Shown here: piece by piece, positions 1 through 8,949 of the stretch | Numbering within the stretch: the stretch's first letter is position 1 | How the letters are laid out: each line of letters begins with the position of its first letter | Source: Colwellia sp. Arc7-635 | GTDB taxonomy: Bacteria > Pseudomonadota > Gammaproteobacteria > Enterobacterales > Alteromonadaceae | Direction: 5' to 3' | Length of the DNA stretch: 64,000 bases | Assembly (NCBI RefSeq): GCF_003971255.1 | Contig: NZ_CP034660.1 | Location: 3,596,001 to 3,660,000 of the forward strand | Notes under the pieces: generated by a model | The model's database searches: none | What the model saw: only the letters and a program-made list of their open reading frames with translations | What the model was told of the DNA's origin: nothing | Translations under genes and position numbers: made by a program

Positions 1-300
1 TATGCTTTGTCCATTCAGGACGTTTTTCATCAAAATGCTCAAATTCAGGCTGCTCATCATATGGCTGAGCTAATACTTTATGTAATTGATAAAGTAATGA
101 GTAATCACCCTGCTCGGCCAATTCAATAGCTTGCTGTGCTAAATCATTATGTGGCACATACTTAGGATTTATTGCATGTATTTTCAGCTTAATTTCTTGA
201 CGATTGTTGTCACGACTATTTCGTAATACGACATAGTGATCTAAGCAATTGTATAATGTTTCTTGATATAACGAGGTCCTTTGTCCTTCATTATAAAAAC
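1..300 (-). pseudogene. selO: selO (ydiU) remnant, C-terminal part
   Basis: Read on the minus strand, one frame gives the C-terminal end of the protein adenylyltransferase SelO: a NPKYV-x-x-N-x-LAQQAIELAEQGDYS stretch, then QPYDEQPEFE and RPEWTK, which matches the family's conserved tail. The last few codons lie beyond the window edge. There is no room for the roughly 400-residue catalytic part, because the frame meets a stop near 336. In another frame, around 310-400 on the same strand, a short FTFDNQF-x-TLS stretch resembles the SelO N-terminus, which would mean a large internal deletion plus a frameshift. The C-terminal match is seen in sequence; the N-terminal match is tentative. SelO transfers AMP to Ser/Thr/Tyr residues, and this copy cannot do so. 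Confidence 0.75.
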
Positions 301-420
301 AGCACTTAAGGTCGTGATGAATTGGTTATCGAAAGTAAAGGTAATATCAGACAAGTGGATTTGCGCACTCTGTAAAACAAGGCTGCTAGTATCGACCGAT
401 CAAAGGTTAAATTTAACCAA

Positions 421-864
421 ACAATCAATATGATGATGATAGAATTTACTTAAGTTACTCCTTGTTTAATGAAACATATAAGCGCACTTTATTAAAAATA
501 AAAACATCTAAGTATTGAGAAGAATATTTACGACTATCGCGAAAAAAAACATTTAATGAACTTAAACTACAGTTAATAATGCTAATCTATTTAGTAAACA
601 AGCATTAATGACATCTGATTGTAAATCAACCTAGGATTAATTTCATTGCGGTCAGTATCATACAGATAAAGCATTTTCTTTTTCCATGATGAAAGCGTGC
701 TGTAAAATATCTTAGACTATACTGATTAGATATTTCATCGTTACCTCACTTAATTCACAGTGAAGATAACAATGGCTATCCCACCTATAATATTAAAAAA
801 AGGGGTAGGAAAATATAACATCAAATCCATAAGTTCGTCCCAAATAAGTACATTAGGTCATTTT
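421..864. other. Intergenic region left of the first intact gene
   Basis: AT-rich and without a convincing gene. The frame of the downstream cyclase opens at a GTG at 760 and has an ATG at 772, but neither has a good ribosome binding site. The stretch may therefore be mostly leader and promoter. No clear hairpin terminator or operator was found. Confidence 0.4.
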
Positions 865-2832
865 ATGCTGAATGGTAGAATAAGTTTTTCAAAGCGTATA
901 CCTGCATTTTATTTCTTTATATTAATGTTGATTCTTTCACCACAAACAGTAGCTTCTCCAGACGAACTTCTCCCGTATGCGGAATTAAGTGGTACTGAAC
1001 TTGGGCAAAAATTAATATTGATAGAAGCAATAATCAAACAAGACCCTAAGTTAGCACTAGCACAGTTAACACAATTGAAGTCATCGAACAAATGGCAACA
1101 CAAGCCAATATTTAATGCTAAATACTACATAATAAAATTTCACATACATCGAGCGCTCTCTTCTCCAACAGACGCTAATATTGTAATCAAAGAGATGGCT
1201 GCATACGCCATAAATAACAAATTAAACTGGCTCACTTTAGAAGCTAAATATTACCAAGCAAATATTATATTGATGCAAAATGGTAATAATATAGCGATTC
1301 TTAACATTATTGAAACTGCCTTACCTTTAGCTATTAAAATCAATTTTAGCCATTTAGTTGGCCGTTTTTATAATTTACGAGCAATTTCATTGCAAAATAG
1401 CGGTAATAATGAAGCTGCATTGATAGATTATCACCAGGCTATAGATATTTTGTCTCATTACCCTAATGAAAGTTGGCTAATAAAAATTTATTCAAATATT
1501 TCAATTGTCTACTTAGAGCTGGAAGACTTGAGTAAAGGCCTAGAGTTTAATCAATTAGCTTTTGATATATATGAAAAAGAAGCAAAAGACGATGCAGAAT
1601 TAAAAACATCATTGCTAATCATGAAAGCCGTTTTTTTTAAAAGATTACATGCTGACAAAAAGGCCATAACGACACTTTATTTAGCAAAAGAAAGTGCTGA
1701 AAAGTCTGGTTCTATCAACTTAATACTGAATGTTAAAAACAACTTATCGGGCATGTTATTAAAAAATAAAAAGGTTAATGACGCAAAAGAAATAGCACAA
1801 GAATGTATCGAACTTTCAATAGAGCATAACATTATCTCCTCTTTATATTATTGCCGATCGAACCTTGGACAAATAGAGATGGAGTTAGGGAACTATCCTG
1901 CTGCCATTGAATTATTATCCCAAGCAAAAGAAGGCTTTAAACAACAAAACAGCATTAAAGCAATGATAGAACAACAACGTAGCTTAAGTCATGTTTATGA
2001 ACGTTCTGGCGACTTTTATAATGCATTGAAACTACATAAAGAATATTACCAGAGTAATATCGAATTAATGTTTAATGAACGCACAAGTGAAATATTAAAA
2101 TTACAGGAAAGTTATGAAGCAAAGTTAAAAGAGAAACAAATAACCTTGCTCTCTACAAAAAATGATTTGCAGACAGTAAAAATAAAACAGAAAGAGCTTA
2201 ACAATCGACTACTCGCATTAGCATCATCGATTGTTTTTGTTTTGTTAATTTTCTTTATTAGAAGATATATACTCGTAAATAAACAAAAAATGGTCTTAGA
2301 AAAATCCAATACTAAATTATTCAATACTAGTCTAATCGACCCATTAACAAAAATAGCAAATCGTCGTGCACTTAATGAACACATCAAAAAATTTGATAAT
2401 GAAGATTATAAAACAGAGATCCACCATTGCATCACAATAATTGATATTGATCATTTTAAACAAGTTAACGATACCTATGGTCACAGTGTTGGTGATGAAG
2501 TTATTGTTATTATTGTAGATAGATTAAAAACTCAAATTAGACAAAATGACATGTTAGCTCGTTGGGGCGGAGAAGAATTTATATTACTCATCGAAAACCC
2601 TGAAAATACTGATGGTTACTTGATCATTAATAGAATAATTAAAACCATAAGCAGCACTCCAGTAAAGACCTCTGTTGGTAATTTACATATCACTATATCT
2701 GCAGGAGCAACCTCAGTCAGCGCGGATAAAGTTAACAGCGACTTATGGCCTAAGTTACTTCACAGTATTGATATTGCTCTTTATAAAGCAAAAGAGAGTG
2801 GGCGTAACCAAGTACAAATGACATCACTCTAA
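865..2832 (+). CDS. Diguanylate cyclase with periplasmic TPR sensor (TPR-GGDEF)
   Basis: This membrane enzyme makes cyclic-di-GMP from two GTP. From the ATG at 865 it is 655 residues. A signal peptide or anchor (SFSKRIPAFYFFILMLIL) leads, followed by about 400 residues of TPR-like helical repeats, then a coiled coil. One transmembrane helix sits near residues 449-468, and a GGDEF domain fills the C-terminus. The active site is RWGGEEF (GGEEF at 568-572). An inhibitory I-site, RQND, lies five residues before it, so catalysis and product inhibition both look intact. I prefer 865 because it places the signal peptide at the N-terminus and has AGG a few bases upstream; GTG 760 and ATG 772 are alternatives. 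The ligand is unknown. It stands alone upstream of ettA. Confidence 0.88.
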   Translation: MLNGRISFSKRIPAFYFFILMLILSPQTVASPDELLPYAELSGTELGQKLILIEAIIKQDPKLALAQLTQLKSSNKWQHKPIFNAKYYIIKFHIHRALSSPTDANIVIKEMAAYAINNKLNWLTLEAKYYQANIILMQNGNNIAILNIIETALPLAIKINFSHLVGRFYNLRAISLQNSGNNEAALIDYHQAIDILSHYPNESWLIKIYSNISIVYLELEDLSKGLEFNQLAFDIYEKEAKDDAELKTSLLIMKAVFFKRLHADKKAITTLYLAKESAEKSGSINLILNVKNNLSGMLLKNKKVNDAKEIAQECIELSIEHNIISSLYYCRSNLGQIEMELGNYPAAIELLSQAKEGFKQQNSIKAMIEQQRSLSHVYERSGDFYNALKLHKEYYQSNIELMFNERTSEILKLQESYEAKLKEKQITLLSTKNDLQTVKIKQKELNNRLLALASSIVFVLLIFFIRRYILVNKQKMVLEKSNTKLFNTSLIDPLTKIANRRALNEHIKKFDNEDYKTEIHHCITIIDIDHFKQVNDTYGHSVGDEVIVIIVDRLKTQIRQNDMLARWGGEEFILLIENPENTDGYLIINRIIKTISSTPVKTSVGNLHITISAGATSVSADKVNSDLWPKLLHSIDIALYKAKESGRNQVQMTSL

Positions 2833-3057
2833 TCAACATTTAACTGTTACCTGTTTACCTAACGCACACTTAAAACACCGTCATCACTTACTAGTTTCCA
2901 ATCACTATTCTGTTAGTATTCAACAATAATATTTTGGCTTAATAATGAATATTATTTCGCACAAAATTGAAAGCTCATCAATCTCATTTGCTTGCCCTCG
3001 CCCTTTAACCTAAAATATCGACATTATTGTCTTTCCAACCAAATCATAAGGTTTTCC

Positions 3058-4737
3058 ATGGCACAACCATTACCAGATAAATTCATCATGTCGATGAATC
3101 GCGTTTCTAAGGTAGTTCCTCCTAAGCGCACAATATTAAAAGATATTTCTCTTTCTTTCTTCCCTGGTGCAAAAATTGGTGTACTAGGTTTGAATGGTTC
3201 AGGTAAATCGAGCTTACTACGTATTATGGCCGGTGTTGATACTGAATTTGAAGGTGAGGCACAAGCGCTTGCCGGTACTAAAATCGGTTATTTACCACAA
3301 GAACCGATTTTAGATGAAGAAAAAACCGTTCGTGAAATTGTTGAAGAAGCGGTTTCTGAAGTAAAAGATGCCATGGCACGATTAGACCAAGTTTATGCTG
3401 AATATGCTGAACCAGATGCTGATTTTGACGCGCTAGCAAAAGAGCAAGGTCAACTTGAAGATATTATTAACAGCCAAGACGGCCATAACATTGATAATGT
3501 TTTAGAACGCGCTGCTGATGCCTTGCGTTTACCTGCTTGGGAACAAAAAATTGGTATTCTTAGTGGTGGTGAACGTCGTCGTGTTGCTTTATGTCGTTTG
3601 CTATTACAAAAGCCTGACATGTTGTTACTTGATGAACCAACGAACCATTTAGATGCAGAGTCTGTTGCTTGGTTAGAGCGCTTCTTACACGATTACCCTG
3701 GTACCGTTGTTGCCATTACCCATGATAGATATTTCTTGGATAATGTCGCTGGCTGGATTCTAGAGCTAGATAGAGGCCACGGTATCCCTTATGAAGGTAA
3801 CTACTCTTCATGGTTAGAGCAAAAAAATGCCCGCCTTGAACAAGAAAGTAAAAGCGAAAGCGCGCTACAAAGAACAATCAAACAAGAACTTGAATGGGTA
3901 CGTTCAAATCCGAAAGCTCGTCAATCAAAAAGTAAGGCCCGTATGGCACGCTTTGAAGAGTTGAATAGCCAAGATCATCAAAAACGTAACGAGACTAATG
4001 AACTTTACATTCCACCTGGACCTCGCCTAGGTGATAAAGTTTTAGATGTTAATAACTTAACAAAATCGTTTGGCGATAGAGTGCTGATTGATAACTTAAG
4101 CTTTAGCGTTCCTAAAGGCGCTATCGTTGGTATTATCGGACCAAACGGTGCAGGTAAATCGACCTTATTCAAAATAATGTCCGGAGTTGAAAAACCAGAC
4201 TCTGGCAGTGTAGAGTTGGGCGACACAGTTAAACTTGCCAGTGTTGATCAGTTCCGTGATGATATGGATGACAGCAAAACAGTTTACCAAGAAATATCTC
4301 AGGGCCATGAGATTTTAAACATCGGTAACTTTGAAATTCCAAGCCGTGCTTACGCTAGCCGCTTTAACTTTAAAGGCAATGATCAACAAAAAATTATTGG
4401 TAATTTATCTGGTGGTGAGCGTAACCGTGTTCATCTAGCTAAATTAGTGCAAACAGGTGGCAATGTATTACTACTTGATGAGCCAACCAATGATTTGGAT
4501 GTAGAAACATTACGTGCACTTGAAGAAGCGTTATTAGAGTTCCCAGGCTGTGCCATGGTAATTTCCCATGACCGTTGGTTCCTTGACCGTATTGCTACTC
4601 ACATTTTAGATTACCGTGATGAAGGTCAAATCAACTTTTATGAAGGTAACTTCACTGATTATGAAGCTTGGCTGAAGAAAACTTATGGCCCAGCAGCAAC
4701 AGAGCCGCACCGTATAAAGTATAAAAAAATAGGTTAA
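3058..4737 (+). CDS. ettA: Energy-dependent translational throttle protein EttA (ABC-F ATPase)
   Basis: EttA is a soluble ABC-F ATPase that binds the ribosomal E site and gates the first elongation step according to the ATP/ADP ratio. Its 559 residues are close to the usual 555. Two ATPase domains are complete: Walker A GLNGSGKSS and GPNGAGKST, signatures LSGGERRR and LSGGERNR, and Walker B LLLDEPTNHLD and LLLDEPTNDLD. The linker carries the basic ARQSKSKARMARFEEL stretch typical of EttA. There are no membrane helices. The ATG at 3058, preceded by AAGG, gives the family N-terminus (MAQ...FIMSMNRVSKVVPP); the frame opens further upstream at 2992 but that extension is not conserved. A strong terminator follows, so it is probably monocistronic. 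Confidence 0.95.
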   Translation: MAQPLPDKFIMSMNRVSKVVPPKRTILKDISLSFFPGAKIGVLGLNGSGKSSLLRIMAGVDTEFEGEAQALAGTKIGYLPQEPILDEEKTVREIVEEAVSEVKDAMARLDQVYAEYAEPDADFDALAKEQGQLEDIINSQDGHNIDNVLERAADALRLPAWEQKIGILSGGERRRVALCRLLLQKPDMLLLDEPTNHLDAESVAWLERFLHDYPGTVVAITHDRYFLDNVAGWILELDRGHGIPYEGNYSSWLEQKNARLEQESKSESALQRTIKQELEWVRSNPKARQSKSKARMARFEELNSQDHQKRNETNELYIPPGPRLGDKVLDVNNLTKSFGDRVLIDNLSFSVPKGAIVGIIGPNGAGKSTLFKIMSGVEKPDSGSVELGDTVKLASVDQFRDDMDDSKTVYQEISQGHEILNIGNFEIPSRAYASRFNFKGNDQQKIIGNLSGGERNRVHLAKLVQTGGNVLLLDEPTNDLDVETLRALEEALLEFPGCAMVISHDRWFLDRIATHILDYRDEGQINFYEGNFTDYEAWLKKTYGPAATEPHRIKYKKIG

Positions 4738-4770
4738 CTAATTAGTTAACTGTCTAGTAACCAATAAGAT

Positions 4771-4809
4771 AAAGGCACTTTAATATTTTAATTAAAGTGC
4801 CTTTTTTTT
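4771..4809 (+). terminator. Rho-independent terminator of ettA
   Basis: A stem AAAGGCACTTTAAT / ATTAAAGTGCCTTT with a short loop is followed by a run of T. It lies 34 bases after the ettA stop. Confidence 0.9.
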
Positions 4810-4855
4810 AAAAGCGAGCTATGCTGAGTTTACCATTTTGCAAAAATAAAACTCA

Positions 4856-5221
4856 ATGAAAAATCGACGTCAATTTACTCGAGTTCTTTTCTCCATGACA
4901 GCCAAGCTGACAGTAGACGATAGTCAGTTTGATGTGAAAATACACGACATTTCATTAAATGGAGCATTGCTTTATTTTGATTGCGGGGAAGCAATACTCA
5001 CACGAAAAATAGGTTTACTTTCATTTCAGTTGGATAGTAGTGATGCTGAAATTGTCATGAATATCGCTATTGTTCATCAAGAAGAAAATGAAATTGGTGT
5101 GCAGTGTAATGCTATTGATATTACTAGTGTCAGTTTGTTACGCCGATTAATTGAGCTTAATCTTGGTGACGACGAACAATTACATAAAGAGCTCTCGCAA
5201 CTTACTCGCCCCGAAAATTAA
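4856..5221 (+). CDS. PilZ domain protein (cyclic-di-GMP receptor candidate)
   Basis: A 121-residue, single-domain cytosolic protein. The N-terminus carries the PilZ arginine motif (RRQFTR, RxxxR), and a DISLNGA stretch about 30 residues later matches the second motif (D/NxSxxG). Both parts of the cyclic-di-GMP site are therefore present. There are no membrane helices or output domain, so it probably acts by binding a partner. It lies between the ettA terminator and a GcvR-like gene; the 21-base gap to that gene suggests co-transcription. The partner is not evident from sequence. Confidence 0.85.
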   Translation: MKNRRQFTRVLFSMTAKLTVDDSQFDVKIHDISLNGALLYFDCGEAILTRKIGLLSFQLDSSDAEIVMNIAIVHQEENEIGVQCNAIDITSVSLLRRLIELNLGDDEQLHKELSQLTRPEN

Positions 5222-5242
5222 TTTATGCTCAAAGGATTTACG

Positions 5243-5740
5243 ATGAATAACCTTATTATTTCTTTTATCACCGCTGACCGTCCCGGTATAGTAAAAACCT
5301 TATCTGACTTGATCACTCAACATAAAGGTAACTGGAAAAAATCGAGCTTACACCAAATGTCTGGCGTATTTGCCGGTGTTATTGAGATTTCAGTCCCTGT
5401 GGATAACTCACAAGCGTTATCGGATAAACTCGTGGGTTTAACAGGTTTTAAAATGCAAGTTGAGCTCGTTCAACATCATGATTCAACACCTGCAACACTA
5501 CTTGTTTTAGAGTTAACGGCTAACGATAGAGTCGGCATAGTACAAGAAATTTCATCTATAATTCATCAACATGGCGGTAATTTACTGAAACTTGTTAGCA
5601 CACAAGAAAGTGCACCACATTCAGGTCATGAGCTATTTAAAGCAAAAGTCACCATTACTGCTGACGAAAAAGAAGTTGATACTATGATTGATGCGCTTGA
5701 AAACTTAGCCGACGATTTGATGGTTGATATTTCTCGCTAG
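5243..5740 (+). CDS. GcvR-like ACT-domain regulatory protein
   Basis: A 165-residue protein of two consecutive ACT domains, each opening with an ACT-like motif (ITADRPGIV near residue 10, LTANDRVGIV near residue 90). This is the architecture of GcvR, which in E. coli binds GcvA and represses the glycine cleavage operon when glycine is low. It is shorter than E. coli GcvR (about 190 residues), and no gcvA or gcv gene lies nearby, so the exact target is inferred. The start at 5243 has an AAAGGA ribosome binding site six bases upstream; an earlier in-frame ATG at 5225 lacks one. It is likely co-transcribed with the PilZ gene. Confidence 0.75.
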   Translation: MNNLIISFITADRPGIVKTLSDLITQHKGNWKKSSLHQMSGVFAGVIEISVPVDNSQALSDKLVGLTGFKMQVELVQHHDSTPATLLVLELTANDRVGIVQEISSIIHQHGGNLLKLVSTQESAPHSGHELFKAKVTITADEKEVDTMIDALENLADDLMVDISR

Positions 5741-5810
5741 ATAATTAATAACCATGAGATATGCGTGGTAGGGAATGTCTGAGAAACCTGCTTAACATAA
5801 AGTTATATGT

Positions 5811-5912
5811 ATGGCTGCTCTTTCACATCCGTGTGATCGCAGCATACCGTTCGTCCTGAACATGGCTGCTCTTTCACATCCATGTGACCGCAGCATACCG
5901 TTCGTCCTGAAC
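5811..5912. repeat. Two tandem 51-bp REP-like hairpin units
   Basis: Unit 1 (5811-5861) and unit 2 (5862-5912) differ at only two positions. Each folds as GCTGC...GCAGC enclosing TCACA/TGTGA (perfect TCACAT/ATGTGA in unit 2), followed by a small GTTC-GTCCT-GAAC dyad. They sit between convergent genes and immediately before a shared terminator, a placement typical of REP/BIME-like elements. Confidence 0.8.
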
Positions 5913-5914
5913 AT

Positions 5915-5951
5915 AAAAGTCCGCATTCATTTCTGATTGCGGACTTTTTTT
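5915..5951. terminator. Bidirectional terminator between gcvR-like gene and pstS
   Basis: AAAAGTCCGCA / TGCGGACTTTTTTT stem with a 12-base loop. It has T runs in both orientations and separates two convergent genes. Confidence 0.88.
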
Positions 5952-5978
5952 ATGCGCTAATTTTACATTAGTACGAAC

Positions 5979-6944
5979 TTATAAAGACAAACCTAACTTT
6001 TTAAATTCTTTCATGACTACTGACGTTGGTAATGGGATATAACCATCTTTTTCAACAATAGTCTGGCCTGATTTTGACAATACCATTTTCAAAAACTCAG
6101 CTTCCATAGGTGCTAACGGCTTAGTTGGGTGCTTATTAACATAAACGTATAAAAAGCGTGATAATGGATACTTTTTAGAGATGGCATTTTCCATGCTAGC
6201 TTCGACATAGTTATCGCCTTTTTTAGACAATGGTAATGCACGCACACCTGATGTTTGATAACCAATGCCTGAATAACCGATGCCATTTAATGAGGCAGAA
6301 ACTGATTGAACAACTGACGCTGAACCAGGTTGCTCATTCACGCTATTTTTGAAATCGCCTTTACATAGTGCTTTCTTTTTAAAGTAACCGTAAGTACCAG
6401 AGACTGAATTACGGCCATATAACTGTACATCTTTGCCAGTCCAATCTCCGGTTAATCCTAAGTCACCCCAACGGTCAACATCTTTTAAGGCACCACATTT
6501 GCGGTTATTTGAAAATATCGCGTCAACTTGGTCAATACGAAGACCTTTTATAGGGTTATCTTTGTGTACGAAAACAGCTAAGGCATCGATAGCGACTCGA
6601 ACCGCTGTAGGCTTGTAACCATAGCGTTTTTCGAATGCTTCGATTTCACGAGATTTCATTTTACGGCTCATTGGCCCAAGGTTTGACGTAGCTTCTGTCA
6701 ACGCAGGTGGCGCAGTAGATGAACCGGCTGCTTGAATTTGTACATTCACATTTGGGTAAGTACGTTTAAATTCTTCGGCCCAAAATGTCATCATATTAGC
6801 CAGTGTATCCGAACCAACTGATGATACGTTACCCGATACACCACTGACTTTTTTATATTCTGGTAAATCGCTATCAACTGCAAATGCAGATAAATTGATA
6901 AGACTAGATAAACCAATAACGCCTAAGACACGTTTTAAACTCAT
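5979..6944 (-). CDS. pstS: Periplasmic phosphate-binding protein (PstS family)
   Basis: A 321-residue substrate-binding protein. A signal peptide is visible ([22 protein letters not shown], cleavage near residue 23). The mature part begins with the family's [12 protein letters not shown] and has the phosphate-loop motif [12 protein letters not shown]. It should bind inorganic phosphate in the periplasm for an ABC importer. No pstC, pstA or pstB lies in the window, so it works with a remote permease or as an extra high-affinity copy. PhoB-box-like repeats lie 54-111 bases upstream, and phoR and phoB follow on the same strand, which supports phosphate-starvation control. Confidence 0.88.
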   Translation of the reverse strand: MSLKRVLGVIGLSSLINLSAFAVDSDLPEYKKVSGVSGNVSSVGSDTLANMMTFWAEEFKRTYPNVNVQIQAAGSSTAPPALTEATSNLGPMSRKMKSREIEAFEKRYGYKPTAVRVAIDALAVFVHKDNPIKGLRIDQVDAIFSNNRKCGALKDVDRWGDLGLTGDWTGKDVQLYGRNSVSGTYGYFKKKALCKGDFKNSVNEQPGSASVVQSVSASLNGIGYSGIGYQTSGVRALPLSKKGDNYVEASMENAISKKYPLSRFLYVYVNKHPTKPLAPMEAEFLKMVLSKSGQTIVEKDGYIPLPTSVVMKEFKKLGLSL

Positions 6945-6997
6945 GTTACTCTCCGATGAGAATTATAATTAATTTGAGAACACTATATAAAGTGAAT

Positions 6998-7055
6998 ATG
7001 ACAATAATAAGTAAAGTTTATGACACTTATATTACAGTAGTCATAAAAGTGTCAT
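6998..7055 (-). promoter_or_regulatory. PhoB-box-like cluster upstream of pstS
   Basis: On the minus strand GTGTCAT (7026-7020) and TTGTCAT (7004-6998) are separated by exactly two 11-base steps, with a degenerate seven-mer between them. On the plus strand 7038-7055 reads TAGTCAT-AAAA-GTGTCAT, a good 7-4-7 Pho box in the opposite orientation. Together they sit in the expected activator zone for pstS. Confidence 0.7.
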
Positions 7056-7321
7056 CGATTTTAAATAAAACTAAAATAAGACATTACAGCAGACATAGGC
7101 TTTAATACTACGCGAAAGCTTAGAACTACAGAGTAAGAAGTAAAAGGTGTTTTATTACGAAAAATACATGGCAAAAGATACTGACAGGTTTTGAAGTGGT
7201 TATTGCCTATAGATCAATACTACTTAGGTAATAAAGGGTATCAACATATGACGTTATTTACCCCTGCATCAGTGAAACATGCCATTACCGGTTATTACAG
7301 CTATTACAGCTATTGACGATA
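7056..7321. other. Intergenic stretch between phoR end and pstS promoter
   Basis: No gene is supported here. A short direct repeat (TTACAGCTA, about 7295-7315) lies just past the phoR stop. No terminator-like hairpin was identified. Confidence 0.35.
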
Positions 7322-8617
7322 TTACTCAACAGCCTTAGTGGTAAAATAGATAATAAATTCACTCCCCTTATTCCACTCACTTTCAATTGAAAGCTCGGCA
7401 TGGTGGTGATTTAATACATGTTTGACAATCGCTAAACCTAGTCCTGATCCTCCCGTATTGCGAGAGCGCGACTTATCAACGCGAAAGAAGCGCTCCGTCA
7501 AACGATTAACGTGCTCAGGCTTAATGCCTGGACCATTATCTTTAACACTAAAACGTATTTTATTGCCATCATTGCGAAGGCTAACATCAATAACACCCTG
7601 CTCAGGCGTATAGGCAATAGCATTTGACAATAAATTCATACAAGCACTTTTAAGCTCGTGTTCATTGCCATAAACCTTTATATCGGCGGCAATATAATCA
7701 TTAATCGTATGATTTTTCTCTTGGTTCAACCATTGTACATCTTCAACGATAGTTAAAATTAAGCGAGATAAATCAACTTGCTGACGATTATCATCTTCAA
7801 CATTGTTTTCAACTCTTGATAATACTAATAGCTGTTCAACTAGCCTGTCCATACGTGAGACTTGAGTTTCAATGGTTGAAAACGCTTTTTGCCAGTGAGG
7901 CTCTAATGCAGCATCACTCGCTTGTACCATTTCAACATAACCACGTACCACGGTTAAGGGTGTTTTTAACTCGTGTGAAACATTAGCAACAAAATCACGG
8001 CGCATTTCTTCTAGCCGTTGTATTTTACTGATATCACGCGCTAATAATAAAATTTGGTCGCTACCATACGCCATCATACGTAGCTCGAGTTGTAGTTCAT
8101 TGTTTATTGGCGAAATAGTAAGACAAGGGCTGTCATAGTTACCACTGTCTAAGTATTTAGAAAACTCGGGAAATCGAATCAAGTTATCAATACGTTGGCC
8201 AACATCTCCAGGCCAACGAACACCTAATAACTGGGAGGCTTTTTTATTGCCCCATAAAATGGTTAATTCAGTTGAAAGAACTAAGGCGCCATCAGGCAGT
8301 GCTTCAGCACCGTCACGAAATTTACGAATACGTTCATTTAATTGCTTTTGCTTTTGGCGCTGTTTACGAATACGTCGATAAAGCCCGTCATAAATACGTC
8401 CCCAAATGCCGCTGGCTTGTGGTGGAGATATCGACTTGCCTTGCCATAACCAATTAATTAATTTGAATAAATGATTGTAGTGCCAAGTGAGCAGCCCAAT
8501 AGAAACTAGACTGACGACGAGAAATGTTTGCCCAAACAAATACCCAACAAAGCCACTAACAATGATCGTGCTAGCAATGCGGGTAGCAAGCTTTCGAGCT
8601 GATATGCGAAAATACAT
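7322..8617 (-). CDS. phoR: Phosphate regulon sensor histidine kinase PhoR
   Basis: A 431-residue inner-membrane kinase, the usual PhoR length. Two hydrophobic segments lie in residues 12-45 with almost no periplasmic loop, as in PhoR. Next come a PAS-like domain (about 100-190) and a HisKA box VANVSHELKTPLT with the phospho-acceptor His215. The ATPase domain has NLLSNAIAYTP, DNGPGI and GGSGLGLAIV motifs. It phosphorylates PhoB when phosphate is scarce, taking its signal from the Pst transporter. phoB lies upstream on the same strand, but 332 bases separate them, unlike the tight phoBR pair of E. coli. No Pho box was seen directly before phoR. Confidence 0.94.
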   Translation of the reverse strand: MYFRISARKLATRIASTIIVSGFVGYLFGQTFLVVSLVSIGLLTWHYNHLFKLINWLWQGKSISPPQASGIWGRIYDGLYRRIRKQRQKQKQLNERIRKFRDGAEALPDGALVLSTELTILWGNKKASQLLGVRWPGDVGQRIDNLIRFPEFSKYLDSGNYDSPCLTISPINNELQLELRMMAYGSDQILLLARDISKIQRLEEMRRDFVANVSHELKTPLTVVRGYVEMVQASDAALEPHWQKAFSTIETQVSRMDRLVEQLLVLSRVENNVEDDNRQQVDLSRLILTIVEDVQWLNQEKNHTINDYIAADIKVYGNEHELKSACMNLLSNAIAYTPEQGVIDVSLRNDGNKIRFSVKDNGPGIKPEHVNRLTERFFRVDKSRSRNTGGSGLGLAIVKHVLNHHHAELSIESEWNKGSEFIIYFTTKAVE

Positions 8618-8888
8618 AAATTAATAATAAACCTGAGGTTTGAATAAGCGTTTCATAAATAACTTAAAATATCTGCTGCGAATAATCATTAGCAAGTGGT
8701 TATAACAGGCTAATAATCTAGTACCTGAAACTCTAAACATAATAAGCTTCTACATTTACAACACTGACAACTGCTTTTATTTTCCTAACGCGTTATAGCT
8801 CTCCTGTTACAAGGGTAAACTAAAACGAGTCGTTAGTGATTATCAAGGTCTTTTTATAGAATAACAATCACTTATTATTAATAAAACC

Positions 8889-8931
8889 AAGTAGATGAAG
8901 ACTAAAGCTATATTATTAGCTACATCTACTT
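8889..8931 (-). terminator. Hairpin between phoB and phoR (possible attenuator)
   Basis: Inverted repeat AAGTAGATG / CATCTACTT with an inner AGCTA/TAGCT stem. It starts 19 bases after the phoB stop and is followed on the minus strand by GGTTTTATTA, only partly T-rich. It could lower read-through into phoR. The rest of 8618-8949 shows no gene. Confidence 0.5.
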
Positions 8932-8949
8932 ATCTTGAGATTAGTTCAA

